A DNA stretch of 64,000 bases from Chaetoderma sp. LZ-2023a (GCA_034401795.1 CM067370.1:67329188-67393187); one strand, 5' to 3'; shown: positions 21,501 to 34,085, counted from the first letter of the stretch. The notes: generated by a model not told the origin, from the sequence alone. Translations and numbers: made by a program.

Positions 21501-22751
21501 AGGTTCTTATAACATTGGGAGGGGGGTGAGAGGGATGGGGGCTTGTTATGAGCCTTTATCCAATATGGTCGATGCCAGTAAACTCCAATGTGTGGGGTAC
21601 ATGCATCCAGTAGGCCTTTTTGGGGTGTTAGCATCCGCATTGGGGTCACCTCTGGACATGTGTTTCTATCTATGATTAGGAAAGTTGAAGTGGCAGGCTA
21701 CTGGTGAGTCTTTCCATTGTCCTATATCCCCGAAGTCTTCCTGTATTTTAATTTTGAATTCAAGGTTGGGTTCCCTTATATACTGCTTATGGAGGTGGAG
21801 GCTCACGCGCCCACGCCCGCACACTCACGCAAGATGCACTTAGCTATGCTTATGGTTATGCGTAGATATGCGTGCATGTGTGCGTCCACACATCCGTGTA
21901 CCATTATGCCCATGCGTAGGTGGACACAGTTTCAAAACCTGTTTTGCTTTAGGCTGGTGATAAGGTACACAATGCTTCGTGGTTTGCAGGTGCCAATTGG
22001 TCGGGCCATATATTTTGAATTCCTGCTTAGTATCACCTATAGATTGCCAATGGTGGTGGAGGGCTAAGTGCCCATGCCCACGCAAGATGCACTTAGGCGT
22101 GCTTATGGTTATGTGTAGGCGTGCACGCCCATGTGCTATTATGCCCGTGAATAGTTGGGTACAGTTTCAGATCCTGTCTTGGTTTAGGCAGATGATTTTG
22201 GCTGTGTAGAGTATGTATGGACGTGCACATACACACACACCTACGCATAACAATAAGCATACCTAAGTGCATCTTTCGTAAGTGTGCGGGCGTGGGCGCG
22301 TGAGCCTCCACCGCCATAAGCCTGCACACTCACACAAGATCCACTTTGGTGGGCGCTTAGCCCTCCACCACCATTGCCAATCTATAGGTGAAACTAGGCG
22401 TGAATTAAAAATATACGGCCAAAACAATTCACACCTGCAAAACATGAAGCATTGTGTACCCTATCACCAGCCTAAAGCAATAACTTCGAAACTGTGTCCA
22501 CTTACGCTCACCAGGAGCCTGCCAAGTGCTTCAACTTTTCTAATCATAGATAGAACCACATGTCCTACCGCATTACACTGGTCTTGAGAGGTGACCCCAA
22601 TGCGGATGCTAACACCACGAGAAAGGAGAAAGAAGGCCTACTGGATGCACATACTCCACACAATGGAGCTTAATGGCATCGACTCTATTGGATAAAGGCT
22701 CATAACAAGCCCCCATCCCTCTCATTCCTCCTCACGACGTAACAAGAACCT
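21501..22751. mobile_element. 1.25-kb foldback element
   Basis: The left arm (21501-21660; AGGTTCTT ... GGGATGGGGGCTTGTTATGA ... AGCATCCGCATTGGGGTCACC) matches the reverse complement of the right arm (22580-22751; ending AAGAACCT). A second pair of inner arms (about 21790-21850 with 22245-22320) shares GAGGCTCACGCGCCCACGCC and the AGATGCACTTAG block. The middle holds partial direct repeats rich in ACGCCCACG. The short frames in both directions are products of these arms. No transposase and no clear target duplication. Confidence 0.75.
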
Positions 22752-22891
22752 AATTTTAAACTAATCAACAACATTCCTTCACATGTGCCTTGAAATTGAG
22801 ATACTTGAAGGTCAGGGATGAAGTGGTTAGTCTACCTATAAACAAACTATTTTTATTGCCTCTGAGTGATAATGCAGTGTTGTATTGCTAT

Positions 22892-24744
22892 TAGTGATAG
22901 GTGACTACGAATACAATATTCAAATACCTTATTCGCTACCGAATACAAATGATAGAACATACCAAGCGGCAGTCATAACCCAGTATTAAGCGTTTAATAT
23001 CCACTAACCAAAGACAATGGTAACAGCTTTCAAAAATTAACATTTTCTAATAACTATTGAAACGTAAAAATTCATTGTTAAAAAATGATTTTAGATTTTG
23101 GAAGGACAAATTAATGAATGAAATTCATTGTCTGACTGAGGACAGGAACCACTTAATGATAGAAAATAATTATTGCACATGCCACTAAAGGAGACCCCGA
23201 AGGGTGAATGGTCAAAGCCAGTCAAATTATGCATTTGCATAATGTAAATAAAATAAAATATATTGTTTGCACATTTTCAAATTCCTTAATTGTAAATTTC
23301 ATCACAGAAGGTGGCGGCATCGCATGAATATTTTTTGTTGATGATTGATGGCTCGCAGCAGCCTGTTTAAAAACCAGCATATTAAGGAAATGTAACAGGA
23401 ACTAGTATTTGTTAAACTAGAACTTGGAGCTGCCACGCTTGGTAACTGTATTAAATGCCAATTTCTTTTTACATAAAAACATGTGTTGCGTATCTGAAGA
23501 CACATGGTTAATAATTCATGCGATGACGTCATACCATGAATTTTATGGTGTGTCTATATTCATGACTAAGCAAAATTTTAAGAATGATAGAGCTTGTGAA
23601 AATCTATCAACTTCTTAATTTAGAAATATGATACAGAACTTGTATTTTGGGAGATTTTTTTTATTGAAATCTGATTCTCGTTCTCCATTAACCAAAATAC
23701 ATCCTCGAACTCTATAAAAAGTTTGGCAAGCAAGCCCCCTGGATCGTTATGGATTATGGCAGTAAAATTAAGTCCTGAGCTGAAAATCTTTTTGACCATC
23801 AATGTGGCTGCTCATTATATGTGGTTGTTTAACCTTTCTTGCGTCAACAGTGGCTCACAGCTTTTAAAATGCTCCTCATATCAACTAACACTTTTATTGG
23901 AAATTACACATTTTGAAGGCTGAGAAAACTAATTTTGTAAATTACCAATGGAATTTGCAAAAATAGCTTGCTGTTTTCCGGCAAATGGATATTCCCCAAG
24001 ACCACTAGAGATACTGTTTTGCCGGCTTGACCACTCTGGTGTCAATATTCTATCTTTTACTGTGTCAATAGCAAAGACACCGGTGTTCATTTTTCAACAA
24101 TTTTGGTGGACGATGTTGCTGCCATATATGGTGCACAATCTACGACAGCGCCATCTTCCACCAAATTTGTTGAAAAATGAACACCAGTTCATCTTTTAAT
24201 TTAATTTGAAAATTACAAACTTTTGAGTTTTTGACATTGGAGTGGTAAGGGTATTTTTTTTAATTTACCACTGGAATGACTTGGTTACTGAGCTAGTCAT
24301 TTCAGTGGTAAATTTCCAAAAATACTATTCTCTTTGGCTCCAAATGGGCATTCCTAACGGTCACTACAGGGCCATTTTTTGACCGGCCTGGTCATTAAGG
24401 GTTAAATTGACAGAGGGGTCAATAAGTCATTTGTTTGCTATCTGTAGTTAACGCAGATATTATATAGGTGAGCATAAAATGGCATGATACTGATATGTCA
24501 TTAATATTGCTAGTATTACAACCCATGCAGCTTAAAGGACCACCATCTTATTGACGGAAGGATAGGTGTTCATAATAAACCTAGATTGTTAATAAATATC
24601 CAATTATATAGTCATCGAGAGGCTTAAATACTGAAGAGAGGATACATGAGAAAAATAAGACAAATATTTGTATTCATATTCATATTCGTGAATATTCATT
24701 TGAATAATATTCAAATAAAAAATGTTCATATTTGTCCATCACTA
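22892..24744. mobile_element. hAT-like non-autonomous element with 8-bp target duplication ATTGCTAT
   Basis: Ends are TAGTGATAGGTGAC and GTCCATCACTA, flanked by ATTGCTAT (22884-22891 and 24745-24752). The subterminal regions are rich in short ATTC/GAATA motifs (AATATTCAAATACC on the left, GAATAATATTCAAAT on the right). No transposase is present in 1853 bp. It contains a segment (about 23185-23695) that also occurs at 42575-43135 and a foldback relative of the TTAA MITE (about 23950-24410). It ends 32 bp from the donor side of the HEATR6-like exon at 24777, a near miss for the splice site. Confidence 0.87.
23185..23695. repeat. dispersed repeat shared with 42575-43135
   Basis: Collinear blocks with the second copy include 'AAATAAAATAAAA', 'TTTTCAAATTCC', 'GAATATT', 'TTGTTGATGATT', 'TTTGTTAAACTA', 'TTGGTAACTGTATTAA' and 'ATGACGTCATACCATGAA'. 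The copy starts TAAAGGAGACC and the other copy ends GACCTCCTTTAA, so the complete repeat probably has TTAAAGGAG-type inverted ends. Non-coding. Confidence 0.65.
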
Positions 24745-24776
24745 ATTGCTATATCAAGATAAGAGATGAATCCTAC

Positions 24777-24937
24777 CTACAATCCTCTCTGTGGCATAGT
24801 GAAGCAGGTTGCCAATAGTTCTCACTGCGCTTGAGCGTACCTTGTCAGAATCCTGGGTACCTTTTTTTGCTACATCAAGCAGTTTCAAAATCAGCATATC
24901 AGAAAAGCTCTCTACAAATTCTGTGTCACCTGTATCC
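24777..24937 (-). CDS. HEATR6: HEATR6-like gene, 161-bp exon (SDKVRSSAVRTIGNLL)
   Basis: I chose the acceptor CATTATAG|GGATACAG because it supplies the one base needed to complete the AAG codon left open by exon 42360-42484. The donor is ATTGTAG|GTAGGA, leaving a single G completed by GA of exon 16004-16080. It encodes DTGDTEFVESFSDMLILKLL, then DSDKVRSSAVRTIGNLLHYA. Human HEATR6 has FQEEFSGLLLLKMLRSA and KDKVKSNAVRALGNLLHF (from memory), so homology is strong. Alternative acceptors a few bases downstream would break the phase. An hAT-like element ends 32 bp from this exon. Confidence 0.88.
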
Positions 24938-25004
24938 CTATAATGATCATAGCCAATGTGAAACACAATATTTGTGACGCAAAATCCTCATATATGGTGT
25001 ACAA

Positions 25005-25055
25005 TCTCTCAAATAATAATAATAATAGTAATAATAATAATAATAATAATAGCGC
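25005..25055. repeat. AAT microsatellite
   Basis: A run of AAT units with one TAG interruption between the HEATR6-like exon and the following repeat element. Its reading as poly-Leu on the minus strand is not coding. Confidence 0.85.
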
Positions 25056-25059
25056 CACA

Positions 25060-25730
25060 AACAGCGCATAATACCCCGCAATGATGACAAACCAATGAAT
25101 GAGAGCTATCAGAATATATTTATTTCTTCCTCGGACCATCACCAGTCAGTCATCCTATCAAGTCTCAAGGCGATCTGTTAAACGGTCAAGGAGTTATTGT
25201 CCGGAAACCAATTTTCAAGATGGCCATCGATGGCTGGCAGCCATCTTGGATTTCGGATCATCTTCGTTTTCGGTAAGTTTCTTCCTCAGACCTAGTCCAA
25301 CCACCCTATGAAGTTTCAAAGCGATCCAACAAACGGCAACCGAGTTATCATCCGGAAACCAATTTTCAAGATGGCCACTGGTTAATCCAAGATGGTCACC
25401 GGAAAAATTTACCCAATCAAAGTTCCATATACAAGTTCTGAATTCTATACCCATAGGGTCCTTCCAGCCAAATTAGGTTGAAATCTGCCCAGCGGTTGGT
25501 TAATGAAGGAAGCATTTTGACAATTTCCGGTAGAAATCTTAAGATTTTCACCCAGAAAATTTAACGATCAAAATTCTGTATACAAGTTCTGACTGAAGCC
25601 TACCCCAATAAGGTCCTTCCAGCCAAATTAGGTTGAAATCCGCCAAGCGGTAATAGATGGATGCTGGACGGTCGTCATCGCATAAGCTCACTTGGCCATT
25701 CTGGCCAGGTAGGTGAGCTAATAATAATAT
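25060..25730. repeat. chimeric tandem-unit repeat element
   Basis: The left end (CAGCGCATAATACCCCGC ... ATTTATTTCTTCCTC) matches the start of the array at 41220-42300, including 'CCAATTTTCAAGATGGCCA' units. The right end (TAAGCTCACTTGGCC ... CCAGGTAGGTGAGCTAATAA) belongs to the 1691-2580 family. It appears to be a recombinant or nested copy of the two. Non-coding. Confidence 0.6.
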
Positions 25731-27003
25731 GAACAGGAACGCATCTGTACCCTAAAATACATCCAAATGGCATGTTTGGTTACAGCCTAGCAATAGGACA
25801 GTGCTGAAATTACAGACTTGACAAGAATCATGGATAGACAAGGCTTTGGGGGGGGGGGTATAATATCTCTGATAACCTACACAGACATAAGTAGTCTTAG
25901 TGATGCACAGCACCGCAGAGAATACACCAGCCCTACCTAGAATATAATTTTTTTAATGATATGCAAACCATGATAGCAATAGCACGTTTGATACACCTCA
26001 CACTTTAGCCTAAAATGCACCCATATCCCATAGGTGGGAGAGCGTTGAGATATTCAGTGAAGATAACAATTTTTTTGATGTTCAATGAGCTGTTAAGATT
26101 TGGTTGTCTATGGAGGACCTGCAACCTATTATGATCAGAAATCAATCGATTTAAATTTCAATCAAGCAAGCTCAATGTACAGGCAAAGTCTGCAGAGTAT
26201 TCATACTTGAGAACTCAAGTTATCATGGCAAACACATTCACCACGACAACCATGAACCTTTGACCCTAAAATCAATGTTTCCGAAGACCCCCTCCAAGGG
26301 AAACCAGCGCTTCCAGTTTGCTAAATATGTTTCAACAGACCTTGATTCTTCAGGATGAATTAGAAACTTAGCATGGTTAACGCAACAGATGCTATATACC
26401 AAGCTCCACCCAGCAGCCATCGTCCTATTGCACGATCCTCGCCCTCCCACTATGTTCCCGTATCGAGTACCGTGCTTGCATGCCTTTGATGTTTATGCTA
26501 AGATCACGAAGCTTCATACATATTTATGAACTGGGGTCAGTCAACTTGCGCCAATGAGATTGCTCGATAACAAATCAGGAAGTAAACAAATTTATACATG
26601 TGCATAAACCAAACTAGAGGTTTTTGTTACCGAAAACCAATCTACACATTTTCTGTTCCTCAGATAACCTGTTTAGAGCAAAACTATTGCAAACTTTTGC
26701 AAATGTCTCTTTTCAGATCAACAGCGTCGGGATCGCCATTGTTTTTGTGATTGTAAATTAGGTCACCAGACGAACTCTCGCCTATCACGTGAAGTAAGCA
26801 GAAATCTGATTGGCTACCTCCAGCCCACTATCGTAATGTTACTTCACATAGCAAGAAATCACGTCTGCAAGTACGACCTCGAACAGCGTAGCTATGTGAG
26901 TGGGCGTATGTTAGTACGATGCCTTGCAGGTTGATAGATTGGTCCATAATTACATAATAGAGCTGAAAAGTTCACGGCAAATTTAACGCAGAGTGGTGCA
27001 TGT
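25731..27003. other. unassigned intron sequence
   Basis: No exon or transposon part recognised. A G-run lies at 25851-25859. The minus-strand open stretch at 26238-26450 has no family resemblance and no supporting splice pattern. Confidence 0.4.
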
Positions 27004-27235
27004 TTAACCCTCATATCAGCTAAAAATGGCTTCTGAAGTGGTCTTGAGAAATGTCCATTTGCAGACCAACAGAAGACCATTTTTGAAAATTTACCACTGG
27101 AATGACTGGCTCGATAACCGAGCCAGTCATTCCAGTGGTAAATTTCCAAAAACAGTCTACTCTTGGTCTGCAAACGGATATTTTCTATAAGAAAATTTAA
27201 ATTTTCTTGAACAAATTCAAGGGTTAAAGGGTTAA
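27004..27235. mobile_element. TTAA foldback MITE, copy 2 (well preserved)
   Basis: Bounded by TTAA. Its central palindrome is the best preserved in the window: TTTACCACTGGAATGACTGG against CCAGTCATTCCAGTGGTAAA, separated by CTCGATAACCGAG. The outer arm TCCATTTGCAGACCAA pairs with TTGGTCTGCAAACGGA. Same family as 302-547. Non-coding. Confidence 0.8.
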
Positions 27236-27684
27236 TACCTGCATATGTATGTATTGGATGTATTTTAATAGGGAAATGATAAATTTTCAGCTTTCATAAT
27301 TCAGTTCCAGATACCTGTCTATCATGATAATTTGTCTGTATCATGACAATTGGTGCTTATTTTAACTAGAATTTCATCAAATTAAATATCTCCCTTGTCA
27401 TCAAATCATCCACTCTGGTAGCAAAAATGTAATGTTCGCATTACAGTGTCTCTCATAGGAAAAGGTTTAAACAGAATAAGAAAATTTACCAAATTTCTTT
27501 TTCACGAGTGAGATGACATACTTACCTCCCTAACACTCTTGATATACTAGTATATCTGCTCTAAGTTCAATAATATTCAGAATTATAAAAAGTTAGGTGC
27601 CCCTAATGGGCAGGGGGATGTACACAGTCGTGCACATGATAGACCCCACCTACTGCGCATGCGCATACTGGTACTTCCGTTACT

Positions 27685-28780
27685 ACCGTAATTTCTCGAC
27701 TAAAGGCCGCCCTTGAATATAGGACGCCGTCCCAAATTTGACCAAAATCCACCCCAAAAACTCTTATAATCAAGTATAAGACGCTGTTAAATTTAGAAAA
27801 AACATACCTTTAAAAAATCGAAAATTGGTATAAAAAATAACCATCACTCAGCGCTTTGTTTAATGCATGATTAAAATTATCATGGTGGAAGAGAAATTAT
27901 TAAATAGGACCGCCTAAATATCGTGTATCTTCAATAAAGATTGTTTATTACATCAAAATCAATCTAATTTTGGCATAAAATGTCTCCTTGAAAACATACA
28001 AATTGCGTGATAGAAACAGATTGTAATGGCTCTTTTGCGTTTGGAGGCGCTGTGTAATCTTATGCGCTAACAGAAGTTGGTTATCTGGCTCATTTGTGAT
28101 TGGAGGCGCTGTGTAATCTTAAGCGTTAACGGGAGTTGGTTCTAAAACGGGTATGGGAATATTCAGATGGTCACTAGTTGTAATGACTCTTTTGCGTTTG
28201 GAGGCACTGTGTGATCTTATGCGCTAACGGGAGTTGGTTATCTGGCTCTTTTGTGATTGGAGGCGCTGTGTAATCTTATGCGCTAACGGGAGTTGGTTAT
28301 CAAAACGGGTACGGGAACATTCAGTTCCTATTGCGCAATGATGATATATAGCAATTTCCGAGTCCAGAATATTTAGATCCGCGTACTCGCTCTAATTAGA
28401 ATAAAGATCTTTTGCGATTGGAGGCGAATCACGTGATTTATACACGTATCTTTTCTCAACGCCATTTTATGTCAAATTCTGGATTAATTTTGAGGTAATA
28501 AGTGATATGTATTAAAGAATAAGCAATATTTAGGTGCCCCAATTTAATAATTTCACTTCCGCTTGGTGTTTTTTTAGTATACATTAAACATAGTCATCAG
28601 GCGGTGCGAATTGTCTAGGGTAACATTTAGTTCAATTTCCGTGGTATAATCTGTGAATTTTTAAGAAAAATTTCGACCCAAAAATGTGCGGACGGAATGT
28701 TCTCGATTATAGGACGCACCCCCCTTTCAAGATGTATTTTGACAAAAAAAAACTGCGTCCTTTAGTCAAATCTTTACGGT
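27685..28780. mobile_element. MITE with ACCGTAA ends, copy 1, inside DIRS A
   Basis: The inverted ends pair ACCGTAATTTCTCGACTAAA with the complement TTTAGTCAAATCTTTACGGT. The interior has three or four tandem blocks of about 85-105 bp (GATTGGAGGCGCTGTGTAAT, then CTTATGCGCTAACGGGAG) at about 28020-28310. Its right half is homologous to 40080-40370 of the second copy. No coding sequence and no clear target duplication. It splits the left terminal repeat of DIRS A. Confidence 0.75.
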
Positions 28781-29159
28781 AAATATTGGCTGACATAGAA
28801 GCAACTATTCAAATAACCAAAGGACCAGGCATCCGTGGGGTGGAGAGGCCGGGATCCTGTTAGGGAGGTAAGTATGTCATCTCACTCGTGAAAAAAAAAT
28901 TTGGTAAATTTTCTTATTTCACATCATAAGAACATACTTACCTCCCTAACAATGTGAAAGTAAATTTGGCGGGAGGGAGGCAAGGTCCTGAAAACCGGCA
29001 CACCCTCAAAGAGACTAGCTCTTTGAATTTTCAAGAGATTTAAAACATCTGAAATTGTGTCTGAAAACTAGAGCTGGGCGATATTGATATTTACATGACG
29101 GTATCGGTACCATGAAAAAATACCGCGGTACCACGGTATATCGTCATCTGAGCTTGAGG

Positions 29160-30512
29160 CATGCCACGAAATTGGAACAATTTTTTCCATTTCCTTTTCA
29201 CTTCCATCTCCAATCAATGGTAAATATAGTTAAAACAAATAAATATTTATTTGACAGCCACCAAATTTGAGATTAGAATACACAAAAAACTATATAAAAC
29301 CAATTTCAGCTTCAAAATTCATCAAATATAAATATTCAATATGGCTGCCAAACACGCTACTTTCTTTAATGGTCGATGGCGGCCATGTTTTCTGATGAAT
29401 TAACTTACCTTGAACAAAGTTTAATGGCCCTTAAACCCTAATCATAACTGCCAAATGTCAGACCGATCCGTTCAGCGCTTCTGGAGAAGTCGTTTTTACG
29501 AAAACTAGGTCATCCAAGATGGCGACCGAACCATTTGGCCAAACAAGTTCCCTTCAACAAACTTGGTTCAGCTCTTGCCCTAGATCATATTTCATGAGGT
29601 TTGCATCGATCCCCCAAGCGGTTTCTGAGAAGATTTTTAAAGACGTTTCCAAAAATCAGCCAAAATCCAAGATGGCTGCCGGCCAAATTGCCTGATCGGG
29701 TTTCTTTGAACAAACTTGGAGGCCTATGGCCTAAGGATGCTTCCAGTTAAATATACTTGAAATTGGCTCAGTGGTTCTCGAGAAGACATTTTAAATTTCC
29801 CATTGCTTTAGTATGGGAGTTTTTGGCAGGAAAATTATCCAAAATTGTCACCAAACCATTTATCCACCATTTTTTCAAAATGGCAAATTTGAAGTCAGAA
29901 TAACACAAAACCTATATAAAACCAATTTTGGCACCAAAATACATCAAATAAAAATTTCCAATATGGCCACCAAACACGCTACATTTTGATTGGTCCATGG
30001 TGGCCATGTTTTTTTGCGCATCAACTTCCCTTGAACAAACCTTAATGGCCCTTAGTCCCTAATCATATTTGCCATATTTCAGCCAGATCCGTTCTGCGGT
30101 TCTGAAGAAGTTGTTTTCGCCAAAACAAGGTCAACCAAGATGGCCGCCGAACCATTTGACCAAGTAAGTTCTTTTGAACAAACATGGTTCAGCTCTTGCC
30201 TTAGATCATATTTCATGAGGTTTGCATCAATTCTCCAAGTGGTTTTGGAGATTTTTTTTTAGACATTTCTAAAAATCGGTCAAAATCCAAGATGGCCGCT
30301 TGCCAAATTGGGCAAACGGCTTCGTTTGAACAAACTTGGATCCCTATGGCCTAAGGATGCTTCTGGCCAAATATAATTGAAATCAGCCCAGTGATGCTTG
30401 AGAAGTGGTTTAAAGCAAAGGTTGATGGATGACAGATGGACGAACGACGAACACACGACGGACAGTTGCCACGGCATAAGCTCACTTGGTTTTCAGGCCA
30501 GGTGAGCTAATA
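29160..30512. repeat. two large tandem units ending in CCAGGTGAGCT
   Basis: Two units of about 650 bp share 'ACAAAAAACTATATAAAACC', 'CAATATGGC.GCCAAACACG', 'CTCTTGCC.TAGATCATATTT' and 'AATCCAAGATGGC'. The end has the usual module ACGGACAGTTGCCACGGCAT then GCCAGGTGAGCTAATAA. It lies inside the hAT-like element. Non-coding. Confidence 0.65.
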
Positions 30513-30604
30513 AAAGAAATAATTGTGGTCTAATGCAGTAGTATCATTGAATCAGAAATATGGTGCAATGCAACCATGAAGCTCGACGTTACAATAATCT
30601 ATGA

Positions 30605-31147
30605 CGTTCACCTGGACTATTAGCATTTGAACCATATTCATTTAAATAGACATGATGGATAATTTCTGGAAAATCCAAGATTACCGCTAAAGAAATTGAC
30701 CAATCAAAATCCTCATTTGATTTCTAGAAGCTTATCGTCATAGGACTATTCCACACAAGTTTGGTTGACATCTAGTCATTGATTAAGTAGTTGTAGCAAA
30801 CTCTGCTGGAAAAATCTAAGAACACGGTCGAAAAAATTTACCAATCAAAATTCTCATTAGAGCTCTTGTAGGTGATCATGGTAGGAGCATTCCACCCAAG
30901 TTTAATTGAAATCGGGCCCTTGACTATGGAAGAGTAGCATTTTAAAGGATTTCTGGTAAATCCAAGATGGCCACCAAAATACTGACTAATCAAAATTCTA
31001 TATATTTATAAGTTCTGAAGCCTACTCACATAGGGTCCTTCCAGTCCAATTAAGTTGAAATCCGCCAAGCTGTTAATGAGTAGCGTTTTGACAATTTCTG
31101 GCAAATTCTAAGGTTTTCACCAAAAAACTGACACATTAAAATTCTGT
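30605..31147. repeat. truncated CCAGGTGAGCT-family repeat
   Basis: It starts GACGTTCACCTGGACTATTA, like 1691 and 2681, and has three diverged units with CAATCAAAATTCT and TTGAAATC.GCC. It runs directly into the next array without its own right end. Confidence 0.55.
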
Positions 31148-32160
31148 AACAAGAGCCATCAGAAGATTCTGATGGTATATCCACCCGGCCCACACACCCC
31201 CACCCACCCCACCCCAACCATTTATGTGTGAATATGCACCTTTAATTGTAAAGAACAATATTTTAGAACAAGAGCTTTAATGAAACTCAACATACACCTG
31301 CAAGCATACTTGTTTGAGGAATGCTAAATGTGAATAGTTAGTTTTTGATAATTATATGGGAAAAAAAAGGGGGGATATTGCTGAAACGAAATCATGACAC
31401 TTCGTCCATCCCTAAAACATCTGCCTGAAAAAAATTGTGAGTGTAGGTTCAAAACTCTTCGAGATCTGGCTTGGACAAGAAGATTCAAGGGAGATAACTC
31501 TGGCAAATATTGGTGGATTTTGCCGAAATGAAATCATGACACTTCGTCTATCGCTAACACCTCTGCGGAAAAATAATTTGTGAGTGTAGGTTCAAAACTC
31601 TTCGAAATATGGCCAGGACAAGAAAACCTTGATAAATTTTACCATTTCAAGGGAGATAAATCTGGCAAATTTGGGCAGATTTTGGTGAAACGAAATCATG
31701 TCACTTCATCCATCACTGACACATCTGCTAGCAAAAAAATTGTGAGTGTAGGTTCAAAACACTTCGGCAAATTTGAGCTTTTCAAGGCGATAACTCTGGC
31801 AAATACGGGTGGATTTTGCAGAAACAAAATCATGACACTCCGTCTATCACTAACACATTTGCTAAAATTAATTGTGAGTGTAGGTTCAAAACTCTTCGAG
31901 ATATGGCCCAGACAAAAAAGTTTTGACAAATCTTAGTTTCCAAGGGAGATAACTCTCTGGCAAATAATGGCAGATTTTGCCGAAACGAAATCATGACACT
32001 TCCACCATCACTAACACATCTGCTGGAAAAAGATTGTGAGTGTCGGTACAAAACTCTTCGAGATCTGGCCCGGACAAGAAATCAGACGGATGACAAGATG
32101 CACGGACGGACAGCCAGCGCCATCACATAATACGACACTGCTTTGCGCAGGCGCATAAAA
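31148..32160. repeat. array of about 130-190-bp tandem repeats starting ACAAGAGCCATCAGAAGAT
   Basis: Five to six units carry CGAAATCATGACACTTC, 'TTGTGAGTGTAGGTTCAAAA', 'CTCTTCGAGAT.TGGC' and 'AAGGGAGATAACTCTGGCAA'. It ends with CATCACATAATACGAC. Because the unit encodes 'SVGSKLFEIWP' in one frame, it gives a repetitive open frame (31580-31936) that is not a gene. Confidence 0.7.
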
Positions 32161-32810
32161 ACTAATCAATGAAAAACGAAATCCTGACACTGCATCTTGC
32201 CTTAAAGAAGGATAGATTTGTAAGTGCAGGTTCAATTCCGTTCAACTATTATGCCCGGACAAGTGAATTTTGGTGAATTTTAAGTTTTTCAAGGGAGATA
32301 ACTCAGAAAAATAAGGATGAATTTCTTCAATATGGAATCATAGCCCTGCCTCTTCAAGTAATATATCCAATGACAAAGGAATTGAGAGCATATCGGTAGG
32401 TTCAAAATTCATCAAGATCTGGCATGAACAAGAGAATTTTGATGAATCTTAAGTATTTCAGGGGAGATAACGACCACAGACCACCACCCCACCATTGTTT
32501 TGGTCTGTAATTTTATTAACCACATAAACATACTTATCGTCCAATCACTACTCGCTAAATAAATCTACTACACATACAACCTGTACATATAACACGACAT
32601 TGAATATAGCCGATTCCAAAGCTTCTGATAATTACCGAGTACCCGATGTGCAGACTCGTTACTCGCCATGCTTCACGTGAACAATGCGTGTAAAAAGCTA
32701 TTTCCGCGAACTTCCGACGTGTAGCCAGTTGAAAAATGAAATACAAAAACTAAAACACTATAATTTTTAGGTGTCGTTACTTAAACTGGATTTACTCCTT
32801 AAAGAAATTT
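32161..32810. other. further diverged units and unassigned sequence
   Basis: The tandem motifs of the preceding array persist weakly to about 32480 (CAAGGGAGATAACTCAG, AGATCTGGCATGAACAAG). From 32490 to 32810 nothing is recognised. Confidence 0.4.
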
Positions 32811-33565
32811 GGGAGGGCTTCGATTGCCGCTCTGTCCCACGTCTCCCAGCTGTTACAAGGGGTAGTAACAGCATCCGCATCGCCCCAGCCAAGTCCGGTC
32901 ACAGTCCAGCGAGCCATCCAGGATGGTATCAACCTGGCTCTGGACTGTATGACTCGGGCGGTGACCAGGAGTGTCCGGGCAAGGCGCACATTTGCCTTGG
33001 ACAATCTGTGCCCGTCCCAGGACGTGTACAATAGACTACTGCGTACGCTGATGACAGGTCCTGGTCTCTTTGGAGGTGAGGGATGTAGACACCTCCAGGA
33101 GACAGTTACTCTGGTAAATAACCAGAGGGCGCTGCACGAGCAGTTTGAGGTGCTTCGTCGTTCTAACGTTCGCGCCGCACCCCCTGCGTATCGTCCCCTG
33201 CAGGCTCGAGGTGGTGGTGGCCAGGTCAGAGGCCAACCACCATCGCAGCGTCGGCCTCGGCCGCGTGCGATTCGGCCAGCAGCAAGGGGGGCGCAGGCTC
33301 CTCAGGCGCAGTCAGCCAGGCAGCCGCCCGCGCACCGAGGTGCGCGCGGTGCTGGTCGTGGCGCGCGCACATGCAAGAGTGGGAACGGTTAACTCAGGAC
33401 CGTTTAGCAGTGGTGGGGCTGGCATCCGCCAGACTACGCTCTGACTCCCTGCCCAGTAGGGGCACCTAACTGTTTTAATCTGAGTGTTTATTGAGTGAAA
33501 GCCGATATTTAGCAATATCAAAAGTATTAGGGAGGTAAGTATACTCTTGATGTGAAAAAATTTGC
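32811..33565 (+). mobile_element. internally deleted DIRS fragment (fossil), plus strand
   Basis: A gag-like segment closely related to the end of the gag of DIRS copy B is followed directly by a terminal repeat (CTGCCCAGTAGGGGCACC ... GGGAGGTAAGTATACTCTTG). Reverse transcriptase and recombinase regions are absent, so it is a non-autonomous deletion derivative. It is closer to copy B than to copy A, in which its host hAT-like element sits. The left edge is cut. It is broken; the number of breaks was not assessed. Confidence 0.75.
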
Positions 33566-34085
33566 ATGTGATCAAAACGGCACGAGCAAATACTACGTTT
33601 TAGTAAATTTTCATTGATAAAGTCAGCATAGTAATGTATTTTCCCGCGGCCTAGTTCATGAACAACCAATCAGATACGTCTTTGCGAGATCGCTGTTGTG
33701 TTTGAATAGCACGCAGTTTGTGTTATTTTGTTATTCTAGCGTGTTTGTTCGGTGACAAAATGCTTGGAGTAATAAATTACAAATAATAGAAACGGGAATA
33801 GGGAATATATTATAGTGCAACTACTACCGGCGGACGGCCAGAGAATGAGTTTAGATGTTTTAAATAAAGCAATTTTACCGTGAGCCTTTCAAGACATACG
33901 TTTGAAATACAATTCTGCCTGTCATTATTTTGTAATTGACGTCTTGATGTTTGTTTTTACAACGACCCTTTCACGTCAACTCGGCTAATAGTTAGGGATG
34001 CCTGTATTTTTGGCACTATTAGCACCTATTTACCCTTGGTCAAGTCAGATGTTATGAATATATTTCTCAAATATTGCTCAAACAT
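33566..34085. other. unassigned interior of the hAT-like element
   Basis: No coding sequence or known repeat seen between the DIRS fragment and the ACGGTAT-rich right subterminal region. Confidence 0.4.

Noticed and set aside
21717-22587. Several His/Cys-rich frames on both strands
   Set aside because: They are translations of the inverted and direct repeats of the foldback element.
25005-25055. Poly-Leu membrane segment on the minus strand
   Set aside because: AAT microsatellite translation only.
31580-31936. 118-codon open frame with repeated SVGSK motifs
   Set aside because: The repetition follows the DNA tandem array; both strands are equally open and no start or splice context supports a gene.
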